A stretch of 64,000 bases of DNA from Agrocybe praecox (GCA_964017145.1 OZ024840.1:4464001-4528000), one strand, 5' to 3'; positions 25,640 through 36,820 are shown, counted from the stretch's first letter. Made by a program: numbers and translations. The notes: generated by a model from the letters alone, not told the origin.

Positions 25640-27646
25640 GGGAATTAAACAACGAAAACGTGATTTCGTCGGGATGATGTCAGATTCGGGCTGTGCTTTC
25701 GATTACGTTAAAGGGCGGGCGCGTCGCGAAGATGAGATGTCAAGAACCGGGATCCCAGCTCATGGCGCCATTGATATTGATGCCATCAAAGGCGGGATGC
25801 CAGACGGACTGCTCGACAAAGAATGCATCGGTTTTGAGGTTGACCTTGGAGAGTCTTGCGAAATGAAGAGGCGTAGGTATCTAGGCGCTCAGACAGAAGG
25901 TGGAAACAGCTGTTGACCGTTGAGACTTGTCAAGGATATTTGACATCAATCTAATTAACACCCTGTAACGATTCAATTCCGGGCACTAAGCGTGCCCAGG
26001 AATGCAGAGTGTCGTTATGTCCAAGAAAAATTCGAAGAAGGTTTAATGTTGTCGAGAGACTGCCACAGAGAAATCCATAATGGGGTACACGTTTAGATAT
26101 AAAAGAACGAAGTTGGAAGCGGGCCAGAATAACAAGTTTCGTACTGATTGGCGTATATGGACGCCTGAAACCAGTACAACGCTCCACCATCTGTGTGGAC
26201 CGTTGTGGACGAAGATGGATCTTTTGTACATTGCAGACAAAAATAAAAGCAACTGATTCTGAGAAAATATCTTTTCGGGGACCATAGATTGATCGTGTGC
26301 CCGGTCGCTTGCTTGTAAGGCGTAAAATGCAGAAAGGGGAGGTAAAAAGCCGTTCTGTTGCGAAGTATGGAAATGTTTAAAAATGGGATTGACTCTAGCA
26401 TAGTAGAACGGCCGCGTATGCGAAAGACTGCTTTGAGAGAGAGCCAGATTTAGAAAATACCGGTAGCTGAGTGTTGTTAGAATTCAGATATAAACTAAAA
26501 AACGAGTGGGCGCTAGGCATGCTGTGGTTAATGCCGATATGGACACCATAAGCCGTAGAGAAAGCATCGAACAGAAACCCAGAGAGCTCCAAGGTAAGGG
26601 TGCCCTTCATGACAAATTTGGGACCCCACAATCATATTTCTGCAATTAGACCCCATCCCTGGGGGCGATATGGGCGAGGAGGACACAGGTCCATGTTAGA
26701 AGAGCGGGATTTGGAGCATAACGATCTCCAAGGGCCAGAGGTGGATTCGCTGTTGGAGAGGGTCCTGCACTAGAATACTGCACAGCCCCATACGCATCCG
26801 TGCGAAACTGAAATGACAGGCGATATTGTGGAATACCGCGATTGAGCTAGTTGTGCACATAGCTTGTTGGATTTATTCAGAACACTTGCCCTGTACCCAC
26901 GAGCGCGTAATGTACGCATTTTGTACGTAGTGCAAAACGTACTTCCGCTGCGCAGCTATATCGCTTTCAAGTACGGCGTACGAGTCACGAATCAATTGCC
27001 GAAGACGTCGGTAATCGAGAGAATGCAGTGATTCCTGAAGAGAATCAATTCCAACCGCGTAGAAAAGTTCATCCCAAGTATTTTGAATAATTTGATACGC
27101 CAGATCGTTCCAATCGTTTTGTTATGGAACTGGATAAAAAGAAATCAGTTACGGGTCCGAATATTATCACAGGTATTTCCAAAAAAAAGAAAAGACGTAC
27201 ATGCACAAATTTGCAACTTCATTAGGATCCCGCAGGTGCCTTTCCCATAATTGAACAACTCCAAAAGTTTCCGGGCGCTTAGGCAGCCAATTGTAAACTG
27301 CGCATAAGACCAATAATGCGTGGAGGACATGTACAGCCGGGAGGAACAAAGAATGGGGTGATTTATGCGATGCCGTTGTTATTCAGAAAATTTGACCTCC
27401 ATTTAGCGTGTTTCCATTTCCCGCAAGTATGTAGCCCCATCACCAAGCTGTCGAATCTTGTACGTTTTTTTTTGTTGGAATTAAAACATCGATAAATGCT
27501 ATCAATGCCACCTTTTCAGATATTCCATCTTTGAAGTTTGTCAGTTTTCCAAAAAGAGGAAATAGCATACGGAGAGTCTTTCCGGGAGTCCTCCGTATGT
27601 TTGAGTCATTGAAGTGTGCTAGAGCAACGGAGATGGTTGTGGTCAT
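25640..27646 (-). pseudogene. Unidentified coding-like region, probably a decayed multi-exon gene
   Basis: Reading the minus strand gives a series of protein-like segments in changing frames. They include GKTLRMLFPLFGKLTNFKDG (near 27600-27500), PAVHVLHALLVLCAVYNWLP (near 27340), DELFYAVGIDSLQESLHSLD (near 27060), PPLALGDRYAPNPALLTWTC (near 26720), TLHSWARLVPGIESLQGVN (near 26000) and LSERLDTYASSFRKTLQG (near 25890). The segments look more like real protein than random frames and all run in one direction. However, stop codons interrupt most of them and clean splice junctions linking them were not found. No family was recognised. It may be an intron-rich gene that was not assembled correctly by eye, or a gene in decay. 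Function is not assigned. Confidence 0.3.
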
Positions 27647-27781
27647 GGTCGAGGCCAGTCTAGTTTGAATTTGGACGTTGTTTACTGGACGGCGAGGTCA
27701 CAAGCGTGATTGTTACCGGATATATCCGAACGACCCGAACGAACCCATCTTTTTCACTTTCCTGTCTCCTCATCGTCCACA

Positions 27782-28249
27782 ATGCGTTCCCAGATCGTCT
27801 CCGCCGTCCTTCGCACCGCTGCCCGCCCCACTCTTGCTGCCAGGAGCGCACGGGCTACCCCCTTTGCCGTCCGCGCTGCTAGTGGCCACGCCCAGGAGTC
27901 TTTCGAGTCCTTCTCGGAACGATACGTCAACTTTTTCCAAAACGCGGAAGACCTGTTCGAGGTCCAACGCGGGCTCAACAACTGCTTTGCCCATGATCTC
28001 GTGCCCTCCACCTCCGTCGTTGAAGCCGCTGTGCGCGCTGCCAGACGCGTAAACGATTATGCCACCGCTATCCGTGTTTTCGAGGGAGTTAAGGAGAAGG
28101 TCGAGAACAAGTCACAATATCAGGCGTACCTTGATGAGCTCAAACCCCTGCGTGAGGAGCTTGGTGAGCTTTTTGTGTAGCTTCCTTTGCGACTAGATGC
28201 TGATGCGCATATAGGCTTGACATTAAAGGAGGAATTGTACTCGTCATAA
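27782..28249 (+). CDS. COX6: Cytochrome c oxidase subunit VI (Cox6 / mammalian Va homologue)
   Basis: Nuclear-encoded subunit of respiratory complex IV on the matrix side of the mitochondrial inner membrane. Two exons, 27782-28163 and 28215-28249, encode 138 residues. The first about 35 residues (MRSQIVSAVLRTAARPT onward) are Arg/Ala/Ser-rich, a typical presequence. The mature part carries family hallmarks: SERYVNFF, DLFEVQRGLNNCFAHDLVP, RAARRVNDYATAIRVFEGVK and YLDELKPLREELG. Without splicing the frame ends at an early stop at 28178-28180. Splicing the 51-nt GTGAGC...TATAG intron instead adds LTLKEELYSS, matching the conserved end of Cox6 proteins, so the two-exon model is preferred. Single copy, no obvious defect. 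Confidence 0.93.
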
Positions 28250-30860
28250 TAAAAGTTCGGAGGCACGAATAGGTACAACACCACTGTCTTTTCTTGGCCA
28301 TGTTTCTTGCCATTGACCAAAATTTCTGCCGTTAGATATAGAGCGCAGGAGTAATATTTCACTTCAGCGTTACTCGCTTGTTGCCCTTATACCACGACGC
28401 GACTTCCATATAGAAACCATATTCTCCTTCTCTTGAAATCGATCGTTTGTTGAGTGCACGAAGAACATGCTGTATAAGCCTGCTCTGACCGCAGTTTGTG
28501 ATCTTTTCTCGTTGGATGAAGTCATTGCAACTTGAACAGTCCAAATGTCGCGCATACATGCAGCCTGCTGCATGTATCCCAAGCCCACGGGCTGGCCTGA
28601 CAATTGTGAATTGTGCTCAACCATTTATTGATATAGGCGTCTCTGCCCACGGCTGTCTGCGTGCTCAATAGACGCCCAGAAAGTTGTTCGTCCTCCCCTT
28701 TCTGCTCATACAATCATTTTTATTCGCCGCATGTACGGCCATGCATCCTTAGAACTGCATCGTCAAGAATCAATATTCACTGCTGGCCGATGACTCTTGA
28801 GGCACGTTCTATTTCCATTACATTTCAGTTTTCAAATATCAAGATTCAAGTCGCAGACCGTGCCTCATGATCCATTTCTACTGAATGGTCATCAAAGGCA
28901 GGGTATCACTGGATATATTCGCAGACTAACGTCGTGCATGCACGCAGTTTTCCTTCCGTATCGAAAGACCATATGCCGGCCTGCTGACGATCGTAAAACC
29001 TACTTGTTATTGATGGTCTATAGGCATGGTTGTCCGCAGCTGGCTCTGGCGGTCCTCTAGAAAACTGTTCCTTACCTCAAATTCTGCTGGACCGTTTGTT
29101 TTTGGAACAGTGCTTCCCATATTTATGGCCATGCATTCTTAGTGCTATATCTTCGCCATGTAATTGTCGGCTCGGGATGATGACTCAAGGCATGTTTGTA
29201 TTCCACTCTTCAATCAAGCTGCAGATCTTGCGTTCTGGTTTATTCTTACTGAATGTTCATCGAAATCCAGGGTATTGCTGGACATGTTTTTCAATCTATA
29301 GGAACGCTCAATGTTCTCGCATAGAGAAATTCCTTTACAAGAGAAGAGTCACGATGAACTTGGAATCCGCTTACACGCAACCTCGAGTGCTCATGGCAGG
29401 TCCTGGACGATCGGTTTTGAATATCCCTTGATGGAACTTGCTGCGGTCTCTATTTACCAGCTTCCATATAAAACCAACCTTGCTCAGCCTCTTTTCGATC
29501 GTATTTGTACGCCATATGCTTTTTCGTGCTGTCAGGGACCATTGTGTGCGCTCAAATGTCTATTTCAAGTCAGAAATCACGATGGTTCCCATATCAAATT
29601 TATCGTTGAGTGTTCGAGTTCAACGATCCCGGGTCTGACTGGTTAATTTATCTCAAAAGATCTTGAGGGCTTTCCTTTCTTGAACCAAAATATGCTCCGA
29701 GTCAACGATCGAACTCCCTTTCAATTCAGGGTTGTACCTATATGACTTTTATCAGCCCGCTACTTGCAACATACGCAAGGCACTGCTGGCTGTGCTTTCC
29801 AGTCATTGAATTATTCGGGAAACGTTGGCGCTTTTCTGGTAAACGTCAAAGAAAGGGTCCGGGAAACGTTGGCTTTTTTACCTTCTAGGGCCTCTTCAAA
29901 CATCCCTAGCGACCCGTAAAGATATAAAACTATATGGTGTCCATGTATTACAGCTTCAGCCCGACTTACAGGTACTCATGTCAAGTTTCCTCTGTACTAT
30001 GTATTTCTTTTACTTATCTAGGCGCAGAACAAACTTGGGGGCAGAGCTGGACGCTATTTCTGTTTTTTCAACTACATGATGTGTGTAACAGGACGTCACA
30101 TATGTCACTGTTAGGATTTGTTTACTTACTTACCCCGACCCAGCTTGGACCCAGCACAGCCATTTCAAGTCTGTGCAACATAATGGCTGCCAGCAACTAA
30201 CACTGCTAAGTGCTATCTTATCCTTTGTTCTTTTGCGGCTGTCGAAAGTCAACCCAGCCTTCCGTCAATTAATCTAACCCGTACATACACATGCTGTGTG
30301 ATGATTATTGCGACATGATTCACGTTGATCTAGGTTGTACTTCACTGGTTGTCAGTTGAGCATTTCGATTGCGGACAGGTAGTAGGATACAGGGCTCATT
30401 TGGGCGCAGTGTCCTGCCCTAGTATTTTAAAGCAAAATACTTTAGGTTCTTGTACTTCAGATTATCGAGATCTCGAGGAGAGAAACTCCCGAACCGGGAA
30501 AGGATTCATTCAGAGGTATAACTTGTTTGTGGAAGTTCGGATTTTTCTCCTCATCTTGTGGACTAATATACAAGCTATTGTTAGAAAGTAAGAACTTCTT
30601 TTTTTATGAAATACTTGCTGACGCTAACTTCTTTTTACCTAAGAGAAAAATAAATATTACGTTTGTCTGTTTATCGCAAGAAAGGGTTCGATTTTCCCGA
30701 CATTTAGTCTTGGGACAGGGAAACGTAAGTATGTATTAACTTTTAAGACTCCGCATTGTTTTCCAATTATGTTCAAAAGAAATAGACGGCCAAACACGGG
30801 TGACGGAAATGCCAGAACGAACGGCAAGACCTTTGACCACATGGATGAGTCCACTTCCAT
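28250..30860. other. Intergenic with a diverged internal duplication
   Basis: No gene was recognised in 2.6 kb. Segments at about 28735-28920 and 29125-29290 are diverged copies of each other (see the repeat entry). The other frames are short and lack domains. Confidence 0.4.
28735..29290. repeat. Diverged direct duplication, about 390 bp apart
   Basis: Matching blocks occur in the same order. GGCCATGCATCCTTAG at 28738 pairs with GGCCATGCATTCTTAG at 29127. GATGACTCTTGAGGCA pairs with GATGACTCAAGGCA. CTACTGAATGGTCATC then AGGGTATCACTGGATA pairs with TTACTGAATGTTCATC then AGGGTATTGCTGGACA. The blocks are separated by poorly matching sequence, so the duplication is old. Confidence 0.6.
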
Positions 30861-31745
30861 TTGTGGAACTCAAATGGGACATGCTCTAGTGCTCTTTCGT
30901 TTCATAGCCAGACAACCTTCACTGTTGCTCCACCACGAGTCACCACGATATTCCTATATGACGCATATGGTCGCCTGGAAGAAATAATCCAATACAATAT
31001 GCAGATGCCGTTGAAGCTCGGAACTGTGCGCCGGAGCTGGCGCAAAATTGCATGGTCAACCCCAGACCTATGGGCTCAAACTGTCCTCCGCTCGTCTTAT
31101 GACTCTCATCGTATTTCATCTACTCGAGACCATATAGCGCGATCCAAATTGCTCCCATTAACAATTTACGTATATCAGGACGACTTTGGCGATGTTTTGT
31201 TCCTCGGAAAATGGGAGTTCGCACTAACTATGTTCTGCGAGTTTTCTGAAAGGTGGGAGCATCTTACTCTACAAATGGAGCCGCAAAGGATGGTGTACTT
31301 GTTGAAACCACTAAGTGCTACTCCACCCGTGAAATCACTTCCCTTACACAACTCAAATGTATTCGGAGGCGCCATCAACCCGGATTTTCAGCTCTTCCAG
31401 ACGTATTCTCCCTCACCAAGACACGTTACAATGAAGGGCTTTGAGTCAAAACAGGTGAATATCCATTGGAACAACGTCACACATATTCAAGCAGAACGGT
31501 TGATCAACAAAGCTTGCGTCGACCTCTTTCAGCGTCTTATTCAGGGTGAAAATATACTGAAAGTAAGTCTTTCTATTAATAAATACTCGTCCTTTTCTGA
31601 TATTCATTCTTCGTCCAGTCCAATGTCGAAGAGGTTTGCTAATATGGATGATGTATGCAACAGGTCTTCTCAAGTTGAGCGACTACGTCTCTCGGAGGAA
31701 AACTCGATGGACCGTTGGCTTACGGTTCAAGGAGTGCGGAATTGA
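30861..31745 (+). pseudogene. Truncated F-box family member
   Basis: From about 30890 the frame aligns with the F-box genes of this window. HSQTTFTVAPPRVTTIFLY corresponds to the F-box start, then LKLGTVRRSWRKIAWSTPDL to its end, followed by RSKLLPLTIYVY and VNIHWNNVTHIQAERLI of the LRR-like part. The cysteine module and coiled coil that precede the F-box in the intact relatives are absent in frame. After ENILK a sequence starting GTAAGT and ending CCAG (about 31563-31620) could be an intron. Either reading soon meets a stop, so roughly the last 250 codons of the family are missing. It most likely represents a dead, 5'- and 3'-truncated copy. Confidence 0.7.
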
Positions 31746-32128
31746 TACACAAGGCTAATGAAATGGTCCGAAAGTCCACCGTTCAATATAGTGAAGTGAA
31801 GATAATCGAGTAGATTGTAAAGAAGTTCGTTATTCGTTGTACATACTAGCTGGTCCACAGATGTAGTGATTAGAAACTTCCAATCACCAGTACTAACCTT
31901 CGATTGAATTGGCATATAAAGGGTGGGAAACCTAAATATATGTGAGGTAAGCATCAATTAACAAATGCCAGCGTTTGTTCTATTTATAGCACCGTCTAAA
32001 TCGATTTTATTAGGCGCCGCCTAGCAAAAAGCCCTTTACAGTACGCACACCTACGCAAGTGCATAAACTAATTAAATGCGTCTATTTCTGTGACTTCGCG
32101 GATATTGTCGATGGCCTCTTTGTCGTCG
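31746..32128. other. Intergenic, no gene seen
   Basis: This short convergent spacer may include further unrecognisable remains of the truncated F-box copy. Confidence 0.4.
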
Positions 32129-32838
32129 TCACTGATAAATTGCTTTCCGAGTTAGACCCTGTTTCATGGGATGTTTTCGGATGACGGTACTAGTAGGATC
32201 AGATGGCTTGGGCATCCGAGATTCAAGATGGTCATATTCAGACTCGCGCTCCAATATTTCCATCGTGTCTTCGCGAATAAAGTTGCTTGCAGCCTTCCCA
32301 ACGGTTTTGAACAACCTGCCGATGTTAAACCTCCGAGCATCGAGCTCACTCGTTACGATGGATCGTTTTTGCTTCAAGTTGACGTTGGCCGTGTTATTCA
32401 AGTTGGGTGGGGATTTGTGTGCATTAATAGCAACTGCAGGAGCTCGTAGGTTGAGGAAGCTTGGGACACGAGTGGTTGATGGCCTTTGGGGTCGAAGTTC
32501 TCGAGCGTCCATTTCCATATCTTCAAGTTCGCGAATGAAGTTACTAGTCGTTTTGGAATGGGACCCGATCGTCCCTCTGGGCCTAGCTTTGGCTGGTGGA
32601 AGCTCGCGTATGCTGAACTCAACACTATCAACGTATTGCCGTGGGAGGTTGCCCGTGGGTCCGGGCCTATGGGCTCGCACACTATGGCGGGACCTGGTCA
32701 GATATTTGTTATTCGATTAGATGATGAAATTTTGAAAGCTTATGTGACTGATGGTGATACGCACTCGATGATGGGTGCAGCAAATGTTGTGGAGACTAAT
32801 GCGGCCGTCATAAGAGTAAATAAGATGATTTGGACCAT
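32129..32838 (-). CDS. Small secreted protein, unknown function
   Basis: Two exons, 32838-32765 and 32693-32129, separated by a 71-nt GT-AG intron, encode 212 residues. The start ATG opens a classical signal peptide (MVQIILFTLMTAALVSTTFA, cleavage likely near AAP at 20-22). The mature part is basic, rich in Arg, Pro and Ser, has no transmembrane segment, and has no Cys. The hexamer SNFIRE occurs at residues 75-80 and again at 161-166, each followed by an acidic stretch with Met and Leu. FSIREL at 51-56 is a looser third match. Dibasic sites (KQKR near 124, RR near 135, RK near 208) would suit Kex2-type processing. No family was recognised; a secreted effector-like or processed peptide precursor is possible. 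A TATA box lies 130-140 nt upstream. Confidence 0.65.
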
Positions 32839-32969
32839 GGTTTGTCGATTATTTATCGCGTACAACGCTAAGATCGAGTGAACGTGTTTAGTTGGAAGTA
32901 TTAGAGGGAGAGATGCGAACGTAGGAGTGAGACCAGCTCAGTGAAGAAAAATTGATACAGGCGTCCCAC

Positions 32970-32977
32970 TATTTATA
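32970..32977 (-). promoter_or_regulatory. TATA box of the small secreted protein gene
   Basis: TATAAATA on the minus strand lies about 135 nt upstream of the ATG at 32838. Spacing is normal for a TATA-driven fungal gene and it supports the two-exon secreted-protein model. Confidence 0.5.
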
Positions 32978-34169
32978 CAGCTCTGAATATTCCAGAGACT
33001 ACGATACTTGCCTGCGGTTTGCGTGATCATGAGCGGTAGGTTTTTACATATGGGCTTAATGGTGAGTTTACGCGTATAACTCCGGGACTGTGGGACCAAA
33101 CTCCATGACACCGAGTCAGAATACTCAGCGGTTTGTATATTCCAGGTTGCAATATCTATAAATTTAATCTGTTAAGAAGAGTACCGTGAAGTTGCTCCGC
33201 ACACAAAGAACGGGACATGCTCATCCTATGTTCGATTAATGACTAACCACTGAATGAAGAGGCGAATGAGTATACGTATCTAAGAAAATTGTGAAAATTT
33301 CTGAGGCAAAAATACAAAGAATATATTAGATGGGTAGAGCCTGGCCCAGATATTTCAACTTTCACCTACCATCGACACGAAATAATGATACATTACATAT
33401 ATAAACATCCAACAGTTGACACACGGATCATTAAAATCCACGAGAAAACGTCAATCCGCAAAGGACGTCGGTTGATATATTCTCCACTGATGAAACTTTG
33501 CCTCAGCTTCCATAAAAACATATACGGGCTTTCTGCACTTCTGGGATTTCTTCACAAACCACGAACACATTTTAACCACATTCGGAGATCTTCCCAGTTT
33601 GGCTATTTTTGTGGTGATCGATTGATACTGGCAAGCCGGCATGTTCATCTTCGTCTCCCAATCACCTTTTCCGTCTTTTGTAGCAAATATGTCACGAGGA
33701 GCTGCTTTGGGTGAATAGGTCAGAGGTGCTTCGCTAATTATTCATGTACCATTTAGCAGGCCATGGCCTTAGCATCTTCTCATTAATGGCCCATATTTAT
33801 CCCCTTCAGCCTTTTGGGCCCTTTTTTCTAACTTCTGGGTAGCAGTTTGATTCCTTACGGTAGAACAGTAAAGAGAAGTCCGACTAATTTACGTGTACTA
33901 CCATGCACTGCTAAATGCTTTCTCTTGAATAGCATTTCGTTGCTGAGAGCATTGCCGAAGCTAACACTGGCTCGGCATCTCGGCAGTCTACCGTTTTGGC
34001 ATCTGGTGTCACATATCCTCCCAAAGGGGTCGAGAAGTCACGCAGCTAAGATATGCCAAGTTTACAATCTTTTGCAAAAAACTATTGAGGGCCTTGGCTA
34101 TTAGGCACTTACTGCGCAAGCGCCGAACGATTTTACGACTCCAATAACGCCTCTACCCACTTATTCACC
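32978..34169. other. Intergenic, no gene seen
   Basis: This divergent spacer lies between the small secreted protein gene (-) and the RWD gene (+). Frames are short and start at non-ATG codons. Confidence 0.45.
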
Positions 34170-34178
34170 ATGCAATGA
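34170..34178 (+). promoter_or_regulatory. Minimal upstream ORF overlapping the RWD start codon
   Basis: ATG-CAA-TGA sits in the context CACCATGC. Its stop codon overlaps the main ATG at 34175 in another frame (ATGCAATGAGG). A ribosome starting here would end two bases into the main start codon, so main-frame translation would need leaky scanning or re-initiation. This is seen in sequence; an effect on expression is inferred. Confidence 0.45.
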
Positions 34179-35137
34179 GGTCTAACAGTCCTAGCAGTGA
34201 AGGACGGGCCAACATCGAGAAACAATTGGAAGAGCTACAGCTTCTGCAATGCTCCTTGCTACCGGATGAGCACCTTGAATTTTTGAACAGCTCAGAAGAC
34301 TGGAAGACCGCCATGGAAGCTTATGCTGACGGTCAGCCTCAAGTCAGGTTCCAACCGTTGGACGCGGGGTCGTTCAGCATTCGCCTCGACAACGCCAAAA
34401 TCTGGTTCGAGATCACGCTATCCTGTCGGAGTAGCGACAACGAAGGACTCGTCGATTTGAAGAAGAATGTATCAGTCAAAGGTGATGGAATCACTCGTGC
34501 TGAACAGGACAAGTGGCAGGCTATCATAGCGGAACATCTGCAGGAAATATCGGATTCCGAGTGCGTCCTCTACTCCCTTTATTGGCGTTTTCTATTTATT
34601 ATTTCTCTTACATATAGCTACCCTTTCTACCAGCTTGTGTCGCTTCATTTACTGCCTTCATTGCGTGAAGAATCCGACACCCAAGCAGCCATGGACGATG
34701 AGAGAACAAAAGGCGCTGTCCGACCTTCCCATCCTGCCCAGTCATCAGAACGAGAAATATTTCATGTCCTATTCACTTCACACCATCTCATCTCCCCAAA
34801 CAAGCGCCGGTCTCTTCAACAATGGACTTCTTCAGTGGCCCTCGAAGGTTTTGCCAAAGTCGGATACCCAGGCGTCATTTATGCTCAAGGCGAGCGTCAA
34901 AATATAGATGAATTCGTAGAGAACGTCAAGGTCATGCAATGGCTAGCCTTGAAAGTTCGCTTCGTCGAGGCTTTACCTTCTCGCCTCAACACCGACCCAG
35001 CCAACGGTCAAACTCGATTAGGACGCTGGAAAGAATTCCAGAAAGTCGGAGCAGTCGTCGAGGAGATGCGGAGGATTGGGCGAGAGGAGTACGTCGTAGA
35101 AATGGGCATAGGAAGCGCTGGAACGAAGCCGCAATGA
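34175..35137 (+). CDS. RWD domain and DUF1115 (Prp3 C-terminal-like) protein, RWDD2-like
   Basis: Two exons, 34175-34560 and 34618-35137, encode 301 residues with a 57-nt intron between GA and CTAC. Residues about 12-160 form an RWD fold: an opening helix EKQLEELQLLQCSLLPDE, beta strands around GSFSIRLDNAKIWFEITLSC, and YPFYQLVSLHLLP closing it. The C-terminal half has the DUF1115 features HHLISPNKRRSLQQW, LEGFAKVGYPGVIYAQGE and VKVMQWLALKVRFVEAL, as in RWDD2-type proteins and the tail of splicing factor Prp3. RWD domains usually mediate protein contacts, often in ubiquitin or SUMO systems. The exact role of this family is not established. The start was chosen because the earlier ATG at 34170 runs into a stop after two codons. 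Confidence 0.85.
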   Translation: MRSNSPSSEGRANIEKQLEELQLLQCSLLPDEHLEFLNSSEDWKTAMEAYADGQPQVRFQPLDAGSFSIRLDNAKIWFEITLSCRSSDNEGLVDLKKNVSVKGDGITRAEQDKWQAIIAEHLQEISDSECVLYSLYWRFLFIISLTYSYPFYQLVSLHLLPSLREESDTQAAMDDERTKGAVRPSHPAQSSEREIFHVLFTSHHLISPNKRRSLQQWTSSVALEGFAKVGYPGVIYAQGERQNIDEFVENVKVMQWLALKVRFVEALPSRLNTDPANGQTRLGRWKEFQKVGAVVEEMRRIGREEYVVEMGIGSAGTKPQ

Positions 35138-35320
35138 ACACACGACGAACCCGTATCTGAACACCATTTCCTCTCGATATTCCCTTTGTTTACTCGGCCC
35201 GTATATTCCCGTTATCACAATCGTGCTCTCACCAGCGTAGCGGACGTCGGACGACCTTCAATCTTTAACGACGATCTACAAAAAAGAATTACAGACAAAT
35301 AAATACTCGAAAATCTGGCA

Positions 35321-36820
35321 ATGGCATCTTCGCTAGTCTTCAGGCTGTCTAGAGGGGCGCTGACGACAATTGCTCCTCCGTAAGTCTTGTTTCTCACCCG
35401 TTACCTAAAACACACTCTCAAAAAGATGATACCTATTTTCATATCTACGCTACCAGGATTCCAAAGGCGTACGAATGGGCAGCACGATACAAAGCTACCG
35501 CCAGCCTCCCACTTCTCGACATGTCCCAGGGCGTTCCCGGCATACCACCTCCGCAAGGAGTGCAAACTGCTTTGGGCCAAGCTGCGTCGTCGTCGTCAAG
35601 CTTCGGATATACTCGCTGGGATGGAGAGCCCGAGCTGAGGAACGCGCTAGCGGGAGAAATGAAGGTTGTTTATGGTGCAGATTCGGACTTGAAGGTCGAT
35701 GACGTGGCCTTGACGTCTGGGTGTAATTTGGCTTTCGTCGCTGTTGCGATGAGCCTAGCGGACCCGGGGGATGAGGTTATTCTTCCTGTGCCATGGTATG
35801 TTGCCGTTCTTTTCTCTCTATTAAATCAACTAAAGTCAGACCGTTTTAATCCTGATTATCAGGTACTTTAATCACCAGTAAGTATTTATTTTGATGAAAA
35901 TAAGGGCAGATTGCTAACGATGTTCTAGAATGGCGTTGAACCTTATGGGCGTCAAGACTGTCCCACTCTACACAAGCCCCGAAAATGGCTTCCTCCCATC
36001 AGTTTCAGATTGCAAAAAGCTCATCACGTCGAAGACCAAGGCCATCGTATTAGTGACACCCAACAATCCCACTGGCGCGACTTACCCTCCAGACCTAATC
36101 GCGTCATTTGCGACTCTCGCGCACGAAAACAAACTTCCTCTTATCATCGACGAAACGTACCGCGACTTCATCGTAACTGGCTCAGCACCTCACAACCTCT
36201 TTTCGCCAGCTGCTGCTCATCCATGGCGCAGTAGTTTCATCCATTTATTTTCATTCTCGAAGGCTTATTGTCTACCGGGCCATCGCCTCGGGGCCATTGT
36301 AGCGTCTCCACAACTGCTCACTTCTATCAAAGCTATTCTCGATACACTGCAAATATGCCCTCCACGTCCTATCCAGCTGGCATTGGCGCCTTTACTTTTG
36401 ACTTTGAGACCGTTTGTCAAGGATACAGCGAACCAGTTACACGCGAGGCATGTATTGTTCAAATCTCTACTTCCACCGAACTGGCGCGTAGGCGCACAGG
36501 GCGGCTATTTCGCTTTTGTTAGGCATCCTTTCCCGTACGTCAAGGCGGAAGATGTGAGCAGGAGACTGGCTGAAGAAGTGGGTGTGATTACCCTTCCTTC
36601 GTCTTTTTTCTCGGAAGAGAAAACCGACGACAACGGTGGTGTAGAACTTGGTGTAGATCGAGCGGAAAGGACGGATTGGAGTCTTATGGAAAAGGATGTC
36701 GAGGTTGAGGAGGACGAGAGGTGGATTAGGTTTTCGGTGGCAAATGTGGACGATGGCAGGGTCAAGCTGGTGTGCGAGAGGCTAGGAAGATGTGGGAATA
36801 TCTTTGGGTGGAAACAATGA
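35321..36820 (+). CDS. PLP-dependent aminotransferase, class I/II
   Basis: Transfers amino groups between an amino acid and a 2-oxo acid using pyridoxal phosphate. Four exons, 35321-35379, 35457-35795, 35863-35877 and 35929-36820, join in frame to 434 residues. The third exon is only 15 nt and supplies most of WYFNHQ. Fold type I landmarks are SQGVPGIPPPQG near the N-terminus, TPNNPTGA (substrate-carboxylate and PLP contact), IIDETYRDF (Asp to the PLP nitrogen) and LFSFSKAYCLPGHRLG. In the last, Lys249 would form the Schiff base and the later Arg binds phosphate. The final Arg is seen in RWIRFSVAN. A stretch of acidic, low-conservation residues (about 345-380) interrupts the small domain. Substrate is not predictable by eye; it resembles prokaryote-like aspartate/aromatic aminotransferases. 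Confidence 0.9.

Noticed and set aside
35930..36820. Start of the aminotransferase at the internal ATG of the last exon
   Set aside because: It would lose the N-terminal half of the PLP fold; the four-exon model restores it in phase.
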